64,000 nucleotides of DNA from a virus, in the IMG/VR virus record IMGVR_UViG_3300037083_000054, positions 1-64,000 of that record, one strand, 5' to 3'. How positions within the stretch are numbered: position 1 is the first letter of the stretch; each line of letters begins with the position of its first letter. The notes beneath the pieces were generated by a model, which was not told where the DNA came from, did not search any database, and saw nothing but the letters and a program-made list of their open reading frames with translations. Shown piece after piece: positions 15,230 to 24,736 of the stretch. Position numbers and translations under genes: made by a program.

Positions 15230-17035
15230 ATGTCTTTCAAATTCTCCGATAAAGTCTGCTGGAAATGTCAGGATGCCGTCGTGCATGTGCATGGACCCAA
15301 TTGCAGTGAATGCGGTTCGTCGGTCCCGAAGCCGATGCTGACATGGCGATTGCTCGTTTTGATATTGGCAGTTCTTGGGTTTGTCCTACTGTCTGCGATC
15401 GCGATCTTTGCGGGACCGAAAGAACATGTTGCGATTGCCGAAGCGATTGTCTATGCCGCCAAACACAAGCGGCCTGCATTGCAATCGGACACCTTCCAAT
15501 CGAAACCATCTACGGAAGTGGGCGAAGTTCCGTTGCCGATTGATGAGATCCCGAGTCCTACGCCGATTGAAATAATTCAACCGGTTCCCGCCGAAGAACC
15601 AAATCCGCAGCATCCGATTGTTGCGGTTCTGCAAGATGAATTGGAGACGGCGAAAGAGAAATTGAATGCGGCGAATTATCGAATCATGGAATTGAAGCTG
15701 GCCAATTCCGATGCCGGGAAATTCGAACTGGTGACGCTGAATTTGTGCGATGGAAAAGTCTGCGTGGTGGTCGAAGGGGACATTGTCAAAAGGACCACTA
15801 AAACGACTCTGATCGCTATTCCGGAAGGCGTTCTCAAGGAAGTGACTGGCGTTCCGGTCATCACTGTTCAGAATGCCGGAGAAGCCTATCTCGCCCATCA
15901 AATCGAGTCGATGGACGGAATGGCATTGTTTCAAGTCGACGAGCCGATCGGGACACCAAAAGACACTTCCGGGACCGTGATCGCTCAGCAAAGGTCGTCC
16001 TCCCCTTTGTTGGGTTTGCCGTCCGGTCTCGGAAGTCTTTCGGCTCCGATGCGATTAGAGATTCCGGCGATGGTTGCACAGCCGATTACTCATACGGCCA
16101 TCGAAGCGACGACCTATGTGAGTGAAGGATGTGCTCCGTGTCATTGGATGCAAAAAGCGAATGGTCCGGGAGATAGTCGCGTTCATTTCACCTATTCGAA
16201 TGCGGCCCCTCCGAAGATCTTCGTTCAGCGAGGTCGACGATATGTGCCCGAAGATATCGGCATCAACCCCGTGACATTCTGGCAAGACGGTGACGGAGGA
16301 TTGCGATATCACGTTGGCTTGGCGACGACCGATGAAATCTATGCGAAGATCTGCGATGGTCGGAATTCGCCGCCTGCCGAAGTGCATCAAGGCTATGCGG
16401 CGACGGGAGGAGCGGGAGCGATTCACGCTCGGAATGGCATTCAAAAGTTCGCAGCGATTTTGCGACAGCGAATCGGCGAAGGGAATCACATCGCGGGATT
16501 GTGGGATCGGTCCGAAGCGAAACTGAATCTGTTCGCGGCAAAAGACTTCGGATTGAAAGACTGGATCGGGCGTCAAGGGCGATTGCAGATTGACGCCCCG
16601 AATGCGATTGGACTACCGGTCAAGACAATGGCAATTAGCTATGACATCGTTGGAGATCGCATCTTTCTCGATGCGGAACGATTCGGATTGGAATTAAGCC
16701 TGTTGACTCCGAAGCAAGGCTATGGAGCGGCCCCGGCTCAATTCGTGGTTCTCGACGATGCTCTATTCATCTATTCGGTCGTGCAATTGATGGAGGCGAT
16801 TTGGGGGCTTTTGCATCCGAGTGCCGATATTATTTTGCCCGATCAGATTTCGTGGGATTGTGTGCTGAATGGCGACACGATCACAATCACATTTGATAAG
16901 TCTCCGAGTATTTGTCTCAAATGGCTCATGACGTTCAATCTGGCAGTGAAAAAGGTCGTGATTACGGATTCGAATATCCACGTCGAGTTTAGTGGTTCTC
17001 GTTGGATCAAGAGCCGCGATTTTGATGTGAAATAA
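15230..17035 (+). CDS. zinc-ribbon, single-TM protein with thioredoxin-like CxxC domain (601 aa)
   Basis: Domain order: an N-terminal zinc ribbon (CWKCQD...CSECG), a TM helix at about 39-62 (LLVLILAVLGFVLLSAIAIF), a long Pro-rich and helical linker, then YVSEGCAPCHWMQKAN with a CxxC typical of thioredoxin-fold proteins, followed by KIFVQRG...VTFWQDGDGGLRYHVGL. The remaining 200 residues are beta-rich and unrecognised. The catalytic domain would sit on the trans side of the membrane. A disulfide-exchange role is inference from the CxxC. The zinc-ribbon plus TM start is shared with three proteins in the transposon regions. Confidence 0.65.
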   Translation: MSFKFSDKVCWKCQDAVVHVHGPNCSECGSSVPKPMLTWRLLVLILAVLGFVLLSAIAIFAGPKEHVAIAEAIVYAAKHKRPALQSDTFQSKPSTEVGEVPLPIDEIPSPTPIEIIQPVPAEEPNPQHPIVAVLQDELETAKEKLNAANYRIMELKLANSDAGKFELVTLNLCDGKVCVVVEGDIVKRTTKTTLIAIPEGVLKEVTGVPVITVQNAGEAYLAHQIESMDGMALFQVDEPIGTPKDTSGTVIAQQRSSSPLLGLPSGLGSLSAPMRLEIPAMVAQPITHTAIEATTYVSEGCAPCHWMQKANGPGDSRVHFTYSNAAPPKIFVQRGRRYVPEDIGINPVTFWQDGDGGLRYHVGLATTDEIYAKICDGRNSPPAEVHQGYAATGGAGAIHARNGIQKFAAILRQRIGEGNHIAGLWDRSEAKLNLFAAKDFGLKDWIGRQGRLQIDAPNAIGLPVKTMAISYDIVGDRIFLDAERFGLELSLLTPKQGYGAAPAQFVVLDDALFIYSVVQLMEAIWGLLHPSADIILPDQISWDCVLNGDTITITFDKSPSICLKWLMTFNLAVKKVVITDSNIHVEFSGSRWIKSRDFDVK

Positions 17036-17048
17036 TAGGACGGTGGAA

Positions 17049-17375
17049 ATGTCTCTTTCTATTTCTGAATATTCTAAGCAGTCGATGGATTGGGTTTATC
17101 TCGGCGATAATGCGGACGGCAACGGTATCTGCTGGCGAATCACCATTCGCGACAATCGGTATTTCATCCATGATGCCGATGACAATCTGATTGTTGGTGA
17201 TGGAAAATTGCCGTCGAACGATTCGATGTCGCTGAAAATGACATGGGTTGCTTATATGGCCCGCATGGTCTTCGACGAATTTGAAATGTTCCGCACAAAC
17301 CCCGAACCACAAGGCGAGTTTCGTTTCGGGAGGATCTATGAGGGCTCGCTGGAATCTGTCGCAATGGATCATTAG
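17049..17375 (+). CDS. hypothetical protein (108 aa)
   Basis: ATG 17049 has AGGA at 17038-17041; a GTG six bases earlier is too close to that RBS. Beta-rich start (WVYLGDNADGNGICWRITI). No family. Its end overlaps the next gene. Confidence 0.5.
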   Translation: MSLSISEYSKQSMDWVYLGDNADGNGICWRITIRDNRYFIHDADDNLIVGDGKLPSNDSMSLKMTWVAYMARMVFDEFEMFRTNPEPQGEFRFGRIYEGSLESVAMDH

Positions 17376-17568
17376 TATGTCGCGGCCACATCGCCCCGGA
17401 TATCCGTTGCTCGTCGTGTTTTGGTTTGCTTGTGCATTGTTGACCGTGTCTGTGTTCTTTATTCGAATCACTTACCGAAATCACAGAGGAGAAAATCATG
17501 GGAATTTTGACCAGCCTATCCACCGAGATCGAGAAATTGAACCCGGCGAATATGGTGGCGGAAATTGA
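17338..17568 (+). CDS. single-TM small protein (76 aa)
   Basis: ATG 17338 is preceded by GGGAGGATCT, a strong RBS. One TM helix (LLVVFWFACALLTVSVFFI) and a basic/acidic tail. It overlaps both neighbours (38 and 71 bases), which lowers certainty, but the RBS and the TM helix argue that it is real. Small overlapping membrane genes of this sort are common in phage lysis modules. Confidence 0.5.
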   Translation: MRARWNLSQWIISMSRPHRPGYPLLVVFWFACALLTVSVFFIRITYRNHRGENHGNFDQPIHRDREIEPGEYGGGN

Positions 17569-17782
17569 ATCGCTGCAAGCGGATTTGCAATCGGCCTTAA
17601 GTCGGGTGGCCACGCTGGAATCGAGTGTCGCCTCCACGGCGGCAACAGTTGGTCCGATGCTTCTCTCGATCGAATCCGCGATTCCGGGAGTGCCTGCGGA
17701 AGTGGGAACGGTCTTGACGACGGTACTGGCGGCATTGAAGGCACTGACTCCTGCGGTTCCCGCAGCAGTCGCAACGAAGTAA
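17498..17782 (+). CDS. coiled-coil small protein (94 aa)
   Basis: RBS AGAGGAGAAAATC precedes the ATG. The sequence has a heptad-rich segment (AEIESLQADLQSALSRVATL) and an Ala/Val-rich tail. The following gene has the same plan. Possible tail-fibre chaperone or structural coiled coil. Confidence 0.6.
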   Translation: MGILTSLSTEIEKLNPANMVAEIESLQADLQSALSRVATLESSVASTAATVGPMLLSIESAIPGVPAEVGTVLTTVLAALKALTPAVPAAVATK

Positions 17783-17830
17783 TCATGACCGATCATTCCT
17801 CGTTTACACACAGGAAGGCGGTGATCCTAA

Positions 17831-18223
17831 GTGACGCAACAGGGCAGTCTCTCGCAATGGGCGATCGACTGGATTAATTGGTTAGTCGGCGAAGACAAGT
17901 CCTTACAAAGTCAATTGACTGCATTCGGAACTCGAATCGCCGCATTGGAGACGAAGCAAATGGCGACAGATCAGTTTGTGACCGATTTAACGACGGCTTA
18001 TGCAACCTTGTCCGCAGGCATTACGGCCTACCAAACGGCGGCGACCGCCTCGATTACGGCCCTGCAAAGCCAATTGACGGCCTTGACGGCTCAGATCGAC
18101 AATATCCCCGGCGATACGACCGCCGTGGAGTCGATCGTCAGCGAAATGAACGCCTCGGCAGCGACCTTGGCCACGGCAACTGCGGCCTTGACGCCTGCCC
18201 CGGCTCCGGTTCCCTCCGCCTAA
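17831..18223 (+). CDS. coiled-coil small protein (130 aa)
   Basis: GTG start at 17831. An amphipathic start (SLSQWAIDWINWLVGEDKSL) leads to a long Ala/Thr/Gln coiled coil (TAAIT-type repeats, ITALQSQLTALTAQIDNI) and a Pro/Ala tail. Layout is similar to the previous gene. Confidence 0.6.
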   Translation: MTQQGSLSQWAIDWINWLVGEDKSLQSQLTAFGTRIAALETKQMATDQFVTDLTTAYATLSAGITAYQTAATASITALQSQLTALTAQIDNIPGDTTAVESIVSEMNASAATLATATAALTPAPAPVPSA

Positions 18224-18231
18224 CGAGACGA

Positions 18232-18247
18232 TCCCTTGGCCAAGGGA
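18232..18247. repeat. 16-bp perfect palindrome
   Basis: TCCCTTGGCCAAGGGA, immediately after the stop at 18223 and before the next gene. It could be a protein-binding site or part of a weak hairpin; no U-tract follows. Confidence 0.4.
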
Positions 18248-18336
18248 CGATCCAAGGATGGATGAACCTGATCGGCGAAGAAGAAGTCGCACGCGCTACG
18301 GTCAGGTTTTTTCGTTTTCCGAGAGAAAATAATCCA

Positions 18337-18861
18337 ATGACGACTATCGAATTGATCTTGGGAGTTATCCCCAAAAGCCGTATCATCCGACCCATTGCGA
18401 AGAAGATTCACAGGGACGTGAACGATATGGGAACTCATGGCATGGAAGCGTTGCTTATCACTCTCGTCACGCTCGCGAGCGGATCGCAGATTTTAGCATC
18501 AATTACGCCCGGTGATCCGGATTTCGTCGCATCCACAATCTGCGGCGGCGGTGGTGTCTTGGGCGTCTTGATCGGCCTCAGTTGCTCATGGCCGAAAAAC
18601 GGTCAGGCAATGGCTCAAGAGATCTTCGGGAATTTGTCGTGTGCGATTGCCTTTGGCCCTTTATCGGCGCCTTGGTTCGCGGCGAGATTCAGTGTGGAGT
18701 CGCCGACATTTCAATGGTTTGTGGCCGTGGGTGCGGCATGGGGAATTATTGGACTGGCGATTGTTCGCGGCTTGCGATCGGACGCGGTCAGTCAGGCGAA
18801 ATGTGCGATTGCGGCTCAGTTCGGACTGCAAAAAGCGAAAGATGATGTTCCGCCGTCATAA
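18337..18861 (+). CDS. multi-pass membrane protein (174 aa)
   Basis: Four hydrophobic segments (LLITLVTLASGSQILASI; STICGGGGVLGVLIGLSC; NLSCAIAFGPLSAPWFAA; WFVAVGAAWGIIGLAIVRGL). Holin-like size, but no holin family is recognised. ATG 18337 has only a weak GAGAG upstream; ATG 18262 in the same frame is an alternative and would add 25 residues. Confidence 0.6.
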   Translation: MTTIELILGVIPKSRIIRPIAKKIHRDVNDMGTHGMEALLITLVTLASGSQILASITPGDPDFVASTICGGGGVLGVLIGLSCSWPKNGQAMAQEIFGNLSCAIAFGPLSAPWFAARFSVESPTFQWFVAVGAAWGIIGLAIVRGLRSDAVSQAKCAIAAQFGLQKAKDDVPPS

Positions 18862-18902
18862 ATCGGCATGATGCCATCAGTAGAAAATCAGGATGATGAT
18901 CC

Positions 18903-19397
18903 ATGGACGGACCAGCACTCAAATCTCTTATTGATGCCAATGCGTCATTTTTCACGCCCGCTGGTGCTGACGACATCCAGGCGGATGGATACGTCTCCAC
19001 GCAGCATTTGATCAATCTGTTGACAGGCTCTTATGGAACGGTTCCGAATTCGGTTCCGCAAGGCACGATCCCGGCTCCTGTCACGATTCTTCAGTTGATG
19101 CAGGCGGCTCCGACAACGCTGGTCGCTCTCGATAGCACAACGCTGATTGAGATTGCCGATTGCGTGAAGAGTCAAGATATTGCGGCCTTGACGACTTGGT
19201 CTCAGATCTTGGTCGCGAAGACGATCATGTCTTCTGCCGAGCATACCGCCGTGACAACATTGTTGTCTCAGACGGTGCCTGATCCGAATTGGTCGCCGAC
19301 GATGCCTGCTCCCTCGTTTCTGGCAGCGAATGGATATGGGACGGATTATTCGGGTGTGCGAGCCTTACTGCTTTCAGCACTTGGGAGAACAGCATGA
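18903..19397 (+). CDS. hypothetical structural-type protein (164 aa)
   Basis: Ala/Thr-rich, helical sequence (LVALDSTTLIEIADCVKSQD... GVRALLLSALGRTA). It is the first of four consecutive overlapping genes ending in the giant tail protein, so a tail or virion role is likely by context. No family recognised. Confidence 0.6.
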   Translation: MDGPALKSLIDANASFFTPAGADDIQADGYVSTQHLINLLTGSYGTVPNSVPQGTIPAPVTILQLMQAAPTTLVALDSTTLIEIADCVKSQDIAALTTWSQILVAKTIMSSAEHTAVTTLLSQTVPDPNWSPTMPAPSFLAANGYGTDYSGVRALLLSALGRTA

Positions 19398-19846
19398 CTC
19401 AACCAACAGTCTTAGTCCTCGCCGGGTCGAGCTACTCCATGCAGACGACCGAGATGAACTCGCTCGCCAATGGTAGCGGCGTGATTTCCTCTGTCGGCGG
19501 TTCGTCCGGACTCTTCAGTTCAACGCAGACTCAAAACTATCAATTCATGGACTTGTCGTTGAAGCTGCCGACCATGACAGCGATGACGGCTAATAACATA
19601 ATTTCAATTTGGTTTGTGCGAGAAGTGGACGGAACGAATGTGGAAAACGGAACTCCACCTAATCGTGCTCCCGATGCGATTTTAGTTTGTACGGCAACAA
19701 CAACCGCGTTTCTTCAGGCGATTGGCGTACCAACTCCGCCTGAATCGTTCAAAGTCTATTTGTTAAATAACAGCGGACAGTCATTTGTTTCCAGCGGATG
19801 CATTCTGACGGCCCTTCCTTGGACTTATACGATTCCAACACAATGA
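19394..19846 (+). CDS. hypothetical structural-type protein (150 aa)
   Basis: ATG overlaps the previous stop. Beta-rich, Ser/Thr/Asn-rich (SSYSMQTTEMNSLANGSG), as in virion-surface proteins. The next ATG overlaps its stop. Unrecognised. Confidence 0.6.
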   Translation: MTQPTVLVLAGSSYSMQTTEMNSLANGSGVISSVGGSSGLFSSTQTQNYQFMDLSLKLPTMTAMTANNIISIWFVREVDGTNVENGTPPNRAPDAILVCTATTTAFLQAIGVPTPPESFKVYLLNNSGQSFVSSGCILTALPWTYTIPTQ

Positions 19847-20634
19847 CAGTTACTTATTCACAAGCGTTGCAGAAATCTTGGCGATACCCCAATCTGTGGA
19901 ATGGGCGTGTATGGTCTGTATGTCCAACTTTACAAGGTGGAGGAAAAACTTTAATTGACTTTGCTGGCAATAATGCTGGCAATATGTCTTTAAATAATAT
20001 GAGTTGGAATCAATTCTATAACACAATAAATCCAACCGCTGCTACTTCTACTGCAATTGGATATGTTGGTGGTCCAGTTGGAAATTACGCCGCTCCATTT
20101 AGTATAGCATGTTGGTTTTATGTTTCAACACTTACACCTAGCGGCTATTTAATGATGTTAAATAACGCAGGAGTTACTACTGGTGCCAATTGGTTTGGCA
20201 TTTATACTAATTCTTCAAATGTTATTACGATTGGTATTGGAGTCGGCAGCGTTTACAGTGTAACTGGCGCAACGCTAACGGCAAATACATGGTATTGCGT
20301 AGTTGCAACCTTCAGTGCTACTAATGTAATGACTATGTATGTGAATGCAAATTCTGGCGGTACCGGTGGTGGCTCGCTTGTAGCTTCAACAGGAAATCTT
20401 AATCGTATATCGCTAGGCTGTTGGGGCGGGTACGGACTGCACGCTTATACAGGCGCATTATTTACAGATGCAGCAGTATGGAATCGAGTATTGTCTGCTG
20501 GCGAGGCACGTCAATTATATAGGCTTGGACCAACAGGCTCATATGCGCAACGGCCTCAACCATACAACTACGCGGCGGCAGTGGCATCTACCGGGGATTT
20601 ACTGTCCCTCAGACGCAGGAGAGTGCTCGCATGA
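19843..20634 (+). CDS. LamG/concanavalin A-like lectin domain protein (263 aa)
   Basis: Residues about 75-225 form a LamG-like jelly roll: FSIACWFYVSTLTPSGYL, TANTWYCVVATFSATNVMTMYVN, ISLGCWGGYG and LFTDAAVWNRVLSAGEARQLY. Such domains bind carbohydrate and are common on phage tails and fibres. The first 600 bases are visibly more AT-rich and use other codons than the flanking genes, suggesting recent acquisition. It overlaps both neighbours. Confidence 0.85.
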   Translation: MTVTYSQALQKSWRYPNLWNGRVWSVCPTLQGGGKTLIDFAGNNAGNMSLNNMSWNQFYNTINPTAATSTAIGYVGGPVGNYAAPFSIACWFYVSTLTPSGYLMMLNNAGVTTGANWFGIYTNSSNVITIGIGVGSVYSVTGATLTANTWYCVVATFSATNVMTMYVNANSGGTGGGSLVASTGNLNRISLGCWGGYGLHAYTGALFTDAAVWNRVLSAGEARQLYRLGPTGSYAQRPQPYNYAAAVASTGDLLSLRRRRVLA

Positions 20635-23600
20635 TCGTCGCAGCCGGATCAAATCCTTCGATTGACATTCAAATCGTGAACGATAGCGGTATTGCCGTTA
20701 CCGGACTCGTTGCGGCGACGATTACCGCAACCGTGAATTACGTCATCAACGGCCTCACAGCACAGGTCTCGATCTCACTTTCCGATCTCAGCACGATTAC
20801 GTCAGCTTATTCATCGGGCGGCATTAAAGAACGCTCCGGTGGTCATTATCGACTGGATCTTCCGGCTTTGGCTGTTGCGACGGCGGGAACGAGCGTTGAA
20901 GTCTACGGCGAAACAACCGGCCAGCATATTATTTGCCCCGCGATTGATGTCGGACCGCTTGTTGTGAATGTCTCTCAAATCAATGCAGTCTCCACGTCGA
21001 GCGTGACGACGGTGAACGCGAATATCGGCACGACGCAAGCCATCGCCTTTGATGCGAATAACTATCAAAAGGTTGATCTTGTCGATGTCTTAGGAACTGC
21101 GGCGACTGCCGCGACGGCTGGCATTTTGGATGTCAACACGAAGAATCTGAATAATGTCAGCACATCCTCGGTCACAACGATTAATGCGAATCAGGGAACA
21201 ACGCAGCCGGTGAATTACACGGGAACCGGTTCATCAGCATTGGTAAAATCGGACATGCAGGATATTGCGGGCTCGGCGGTGAATGCTGCATCCGCTCAGA
21301 TCGGAGTGAACATTGTTCAAATCAATGCTCAGACCGCCTCGGCGTCGGGGGCGGTGACATTTCCAAATGCGACTTTGGCCAGCACGGCGAATATCACGAC
21401 GGTCGGAGCCGTCTCGTCGCCGGTGCAGGTCGACAATATTGGTTCCAGTTCCGCCGCATTGAATGTCGTTGCCTCATCATTCACGCAAACAACCGGAACA
21501 GTCACGAGCGGAACTTATACGAATACGTTTACGCTCGACGGTTCGTTCCATGTGACGGCTGCTGCGGCGGGAACGCTCGACGAATACTACGTTTTCAATG
21601 TCGGAACGACAGGGCAGATTGCAACGGGATTCCAATTCAACGGCTATTTGGCTGGAGCAGCGAATACGCTGAACGTCTTCGCTTATAACTGGACTTCTTC
21701 CGCGTGGGATCAGATCGGAACACTGGTGGGCGTGGCAGGAACGCCAACACTGCCGAACGAAACACAGCAAGAATACGACCTCATCAATAATCACACGAAT
21801 ACGAGCACGGGCAATGTCCAGATCCGATTCCAAGCGACGGGATTGACGCTGGCGAGTCTCTATGCCGATCGTTTGTTGACGGGCTATACCACGATCTTCA
21901 GCTTTCCTACCAACTTTGCCTCACAGTCCATTGACTCGTCGGGCCGCGTTCTCCTTCAGCCATCGCAGCCGAGCGTTGTGATTCCGACGGTGACGACGGT
22001 GACGAATCAACTCACTGCGGCTCAAATCGCAACAGGAGTTTTCCAAGATACGACTTCGGGCGACTTTACAGTGTCTGGTTCCATCGGAAAATCGCTCTTT
22101 ACATCGGGTAATGCTCCAGGGGCATCGAGTGGCCTCGCATTGGTCGGGTCCAACATGGGGACGGTCACGGGCGGCACGATTACGACAGTGACGAATCTGA
22201 CAAACGCCCCAACGAGCGGCGATCTGACGGCCACAATGAAAGCGAGTGTCACAACCGCCGCGACAGCGTCAACGCCGACAGTGACCGTCAGTATGGGGAC
22301 GGGAACGGGCCAAATCAATTTGAATGCGGGAAATGTCCCGATTGATATGACTGTCGCTCTGCCCACGGCTCCGGTGGCGAACACCATTGGGGAGGCCCTG
22401 TTCATCGCGGATATTCTCGGCGGTCGAATCAATACGGCCCAAGCGGGAGCCTCGACAACCATCACTCTGGACTCGGGAGCTTCATCCGACGCAACGGCCT
22501 ATGTCGGCGATGACATCTATCTCTATGGCGGCATGGGGGGCGGTGTCCGCGGGACAGGGCAACGTCGAACGATTGTCGCTTATAATACGAGTACAAAAGT
22601 CGCGACGGTCAATCGAGCTTGGGATACGAATCCGGACAACACGACGAAGTTTATTACACTGCCAACCGCCCAATCGAACCTTGGCATGATTCAAGGGGTC
22701 CAAATCACGACTCCCGCGACAGCAGGGGTTCTCGACGTCAATGCGAAGAACGTGAACAACGTTTCAACCGGATCAGTCACCACGATTGATGCGGTCATTG
22801 GAACGCCGACTGTCGGCTCGACGGCAGCGGCTCTCAGTACCGCTCAAACAAGTCTCAATACTTTGGTGACAGGCGTCGTCGTCACGACCAACAATGACAA
22901 AACGGGTTATTCGCTCACCGTCACTCCTCCCACGGCTTCGACAATTGCTTCCACGGTCTGGCAGGATGCGACCGGCGGGGATTTCACTGTCTCGGGTTCC
23001 ATTGGAAAGAGTCTCTTTACGGTGGGGGACGCTCCCGGAACGGCGGGCGGTCTAGCGATTGTCGGATCGAATATGGGAAATGTGGTCAATGTCACAGGGT
23101 CCGTGAATGGCCAGTTGACTGGTCCGCAAACGGCCACAGCGATTTGGCAGGATGCGACCGGGACAGACTTCACGACTGCGGGTTCCATTGGCAAGAGCTT
23201 GTTCACAACGGGCAACTTCCCTGGTACAGCGGGAGGGATGGCCCTTGCTGTCGATTCGTCAGGCCGTGTCAATTCGTTCATGGTTGGAATTTTGACAACG
23301 CTTTTGACGGAAACGACGGTCGGATGGCTTGCCGCCGCCTTTAAGAAGTTCTTCAATCTTGGCTCACCGACCTCGACGATGAACGAAATCACCTTGGTCG
23401 ATACCACCACAAATCTGACGAACGCAGCGTCAAATGGCGACTTCACAGCGACCATGAAAACCAGCATCACGGAGGTGGTTCCTTCGGTGGTTTCGATTCA
23501 ATCGGGTCTGGCGACTGCGAGTCAGATTCCGGCCCATTTCACAAATGGGACGTTTGCGTCCGATGGCGTGTTTTCTGTGGCGGCTTTGGCGAATGCTCCG

Positions 23601-24425
23601 ACGGGCAGCGATGCGACTCCTTCGCAAATTGCGACTGCCGTCTGGCAGGATAATACAAGCGGTGATTTCACTGTCGCTGGCTCCATCGGGAAAAGCCTGT
23701 TCACAAATGGGGATGTTCCTGGTGCAGCGGGCGGAATCGCGATCGTCGGTTCCAACATGGGCACCGTATCCAGTGTCACGGGCAGTGTGAATTCTGTTTC
23801 TAGCCCGGTGACTGTGACGGGGACGCCATCCGTGAATGTCACAGAAATCAGCGGAAGTGCCGTCAATCCATCGGCGGCTCAAATTGGCGTCAATGTTGTC
23901 GATATCGGAGGAAGTGCCAGCCAAGGGGCAGCGGGCTATGTCGGTGTCGATTGGGCGAAAGTGGACAATCCGACTGCGACCGTGGGATTGACGAATACGA
24001 CGATCAGCACGAGTCAAGTCGTTTCCGTCGATACGGATGCGATTGCTGCTGCTGTCGCTGCCGCATTGGGAGCGGCGGATATCAGCGTGGTCAGCCCGCT
24101 ATCACAAGACGGAACCGTCTTGATTCTGGTGAACGGCGATTCCTACTCGGTTGCCAATGGACGATCGTTGATTTTCAATATCACGGATCAACCCGGCTTG
24201 GTCGGATCGACTCCGCATTTGCGAGTGACGGGTCTGACGCCTGATTTGGCCGTCGCTCCGGCAATTCTCAGTGCGACACAGACAATCACCTTTAACGACG
24301 TTCTGACGGCCGTGACGCAGCAATTGCCGATCGGCCAGTCGATTCCCTATCAAATCCACTTTATTGATGGCATTGATGTGGCCACTCCACTTCAAGGTTT
24401 GGCTTCAATTTCTCGATACGTTTGA
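20631..24425 (+). CDS. giant repetitive tail/fibre protein (1264 aa)
   Basis: Begins with a BppU/baseplate-like beta domain (SIDIQIVNDSGIAVTGL... SGGHYRLDLP), followed by long Ser/Thr/Ala/Val repeats. One unit, (V/I)(W/F)QD-TSGDFTV-GSIGKSLF plus a following VGSNMG, recurs about four times (near 22030, 22955, 23140 and 23645); another, DVNTKNLNNVSTSSVTTI, recurs near 21130 and 22735. A beta-rich C-terminus ends the protein. Proposed role: adsorption fibre or baseplate-fibre connector. Confidence 0.8.
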   Translation: MIVAAGSNPSIDIQIVNDSGIAVTGLVAATITATVNYVINGLTAQVSISLSDLSTITSAYSSGGIKERSGGHYRLDLPALAVATAGTSVEVYGETTGQHIICPAIDVGPLVVNVSQINAVSTSSVTTVNANIGTTQAIAFDANNYQKVDLVDVLGTAATAATAGILDVNTKNLNNVSTSSVTTINANQGTTQPVNYTGTGSSALVKSDMQDIAGSAVNAASAQIGVNIVQINAQTASASGAVTFPNATLASTANITTVGAVSSPVQVDNIGSSSAALNVVASSFTQTTGTVTSGTYTNTFTLDGSFHVTAAAAGTLDEYYVFNVGTTGQIATGFQFNGYLAGAANTLNVFAYNWTSSAWDQIGTLVGVAGTPTLPNETQQEYDLINNHTNTSTGNVQIRFQATGLTLASLYADRLLTGYTTIFSFPTNFASQSIDSSGRVLLQPSQPSVVIPTVTTVTNQLTAAQIATGVFQDTTSGDFTVSGSIGKSLFTSGNAPGASSGLALVGSNMGTVTGGTITTVTNLTNAPTSGDLTATMKASVTTAATASTPTVTVSMGTGTGQINLNAGNVPIDMTVALPTAPVANTIGEALFIADILGGRINTAQAGASTTITLDSGASSDATAYVGDDIYLYGGMGGGVRGTGQRRTIVAYNTSTKVATVNRAWDTNPDNTTKFITLPTAQSNLGMIQGVQITTPATAGVLDVNAKNVNNVSTGSVTTIDAVIGTPTVGSTAAALSTAQTSLNTLVTGVVVTTNNDKTGYSLTVTPPTASTIASTVWQDATGGDFTVSGSIGKSLFTVGDAPGTAGGLAIVGSNMGNVVNVTGSVNGQLTGPQTATAIWQDATGTDFTTAGSIGKSLFTTGNFPGTAGGMALAVDSSGRVNSFMVGILTTLLTETTVGWLAAAFKKFFNLGSPTSTMNEITLVDTTTNLTNAASNGDFTATMKTSITEVVPSVVSIQSGLATASQIPAHFTNGTFASDGVFSVAALANAPTGSDATPSQIATAVWQDNTSGDFTVAGSIGKSLFTNGDVPGAAGGIAIVGSNMGTVSSVTGSVNSVSSPVTVTGTPSVNVTEISGSAVNPSAAQIGVNVVDIGGSASQGAAGYVGVDWAKVDNPTATVGLTNTTISTSQVVSVDTDAIAAAVAAALGAADISVVSPLSQDGTVLILVNGDSYSVANGRSLIFNITDQPGLVGSTPHLRVTGLTPDLAVAPAILSATQTITFNDVLTAVTQQLPIGQSIPYQIHFIDGIDVATPLQGLASISRYV

Positions 24426-24436
24426 AAGGACAAAAT

Positions 24437-24604
24437 ATGGCGGAATCTAAGTTTGACAAAGTGGCAAAGTCGATCGAACGTAAGGAAGGCTATTCGCCTG
24501 CCGCCGCCAAGGCGACAGCCGCGAAGATTGGCCGGGAGTCGATGGGCAAGACGGCGTTTCAAGCGAAAGCGGCGGCGGGTCGTCGAGCGGCCAACAAAAA
24601 GTAA
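24437..24604 (+). CDS. small basic phage protein (55 aa)
   Basis: RBS GAAAGGAC precedes ATG 24437. The sequence (KFDKVAKSIERKEGYSPAAAKATAAKIG, ending in RRAANKK) matches a recurrent family of very small basic phage proteins found near structural genes. Function unknown. Confidence 0.75.
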   Translation: MAESKFDKVAKSIERKEGYSPAAAKATAAKIGRESMGKTAFQAKAAAGRRAANKK

Positions 24605-24607
24605 TTC

Positions 24608-24736
24608 TCACTTTTTTGTCAACTCATGGGCGGATTGCGGCGGCTTTTCTTGTCGCACAATCCGCTCCACTTCTTTATAGCCGAGCAGTCGGATGAAGTA
24701 TCGAATTCCTAGTAGGGCAATTTCTCGGGCCGTCAT
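24608..24736 (-). CDS. hypothetical 42-aa protein
   Basis: Minus-strand frame with ATG at 24736 and an excellent RBS (GAGGAGATACAACG). Product MTAREIALLGIRYFIRLLGY..., helical and basic. It is convergent with the gene ending at 24604. Overlooked easily because of its size; the RBS is the main evidence. Confidence 0.5.
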   Translation of the reverse strand: MTAREIALLGIRYFIRLLGYKEVERIVRQEKPPQSAHELTKK

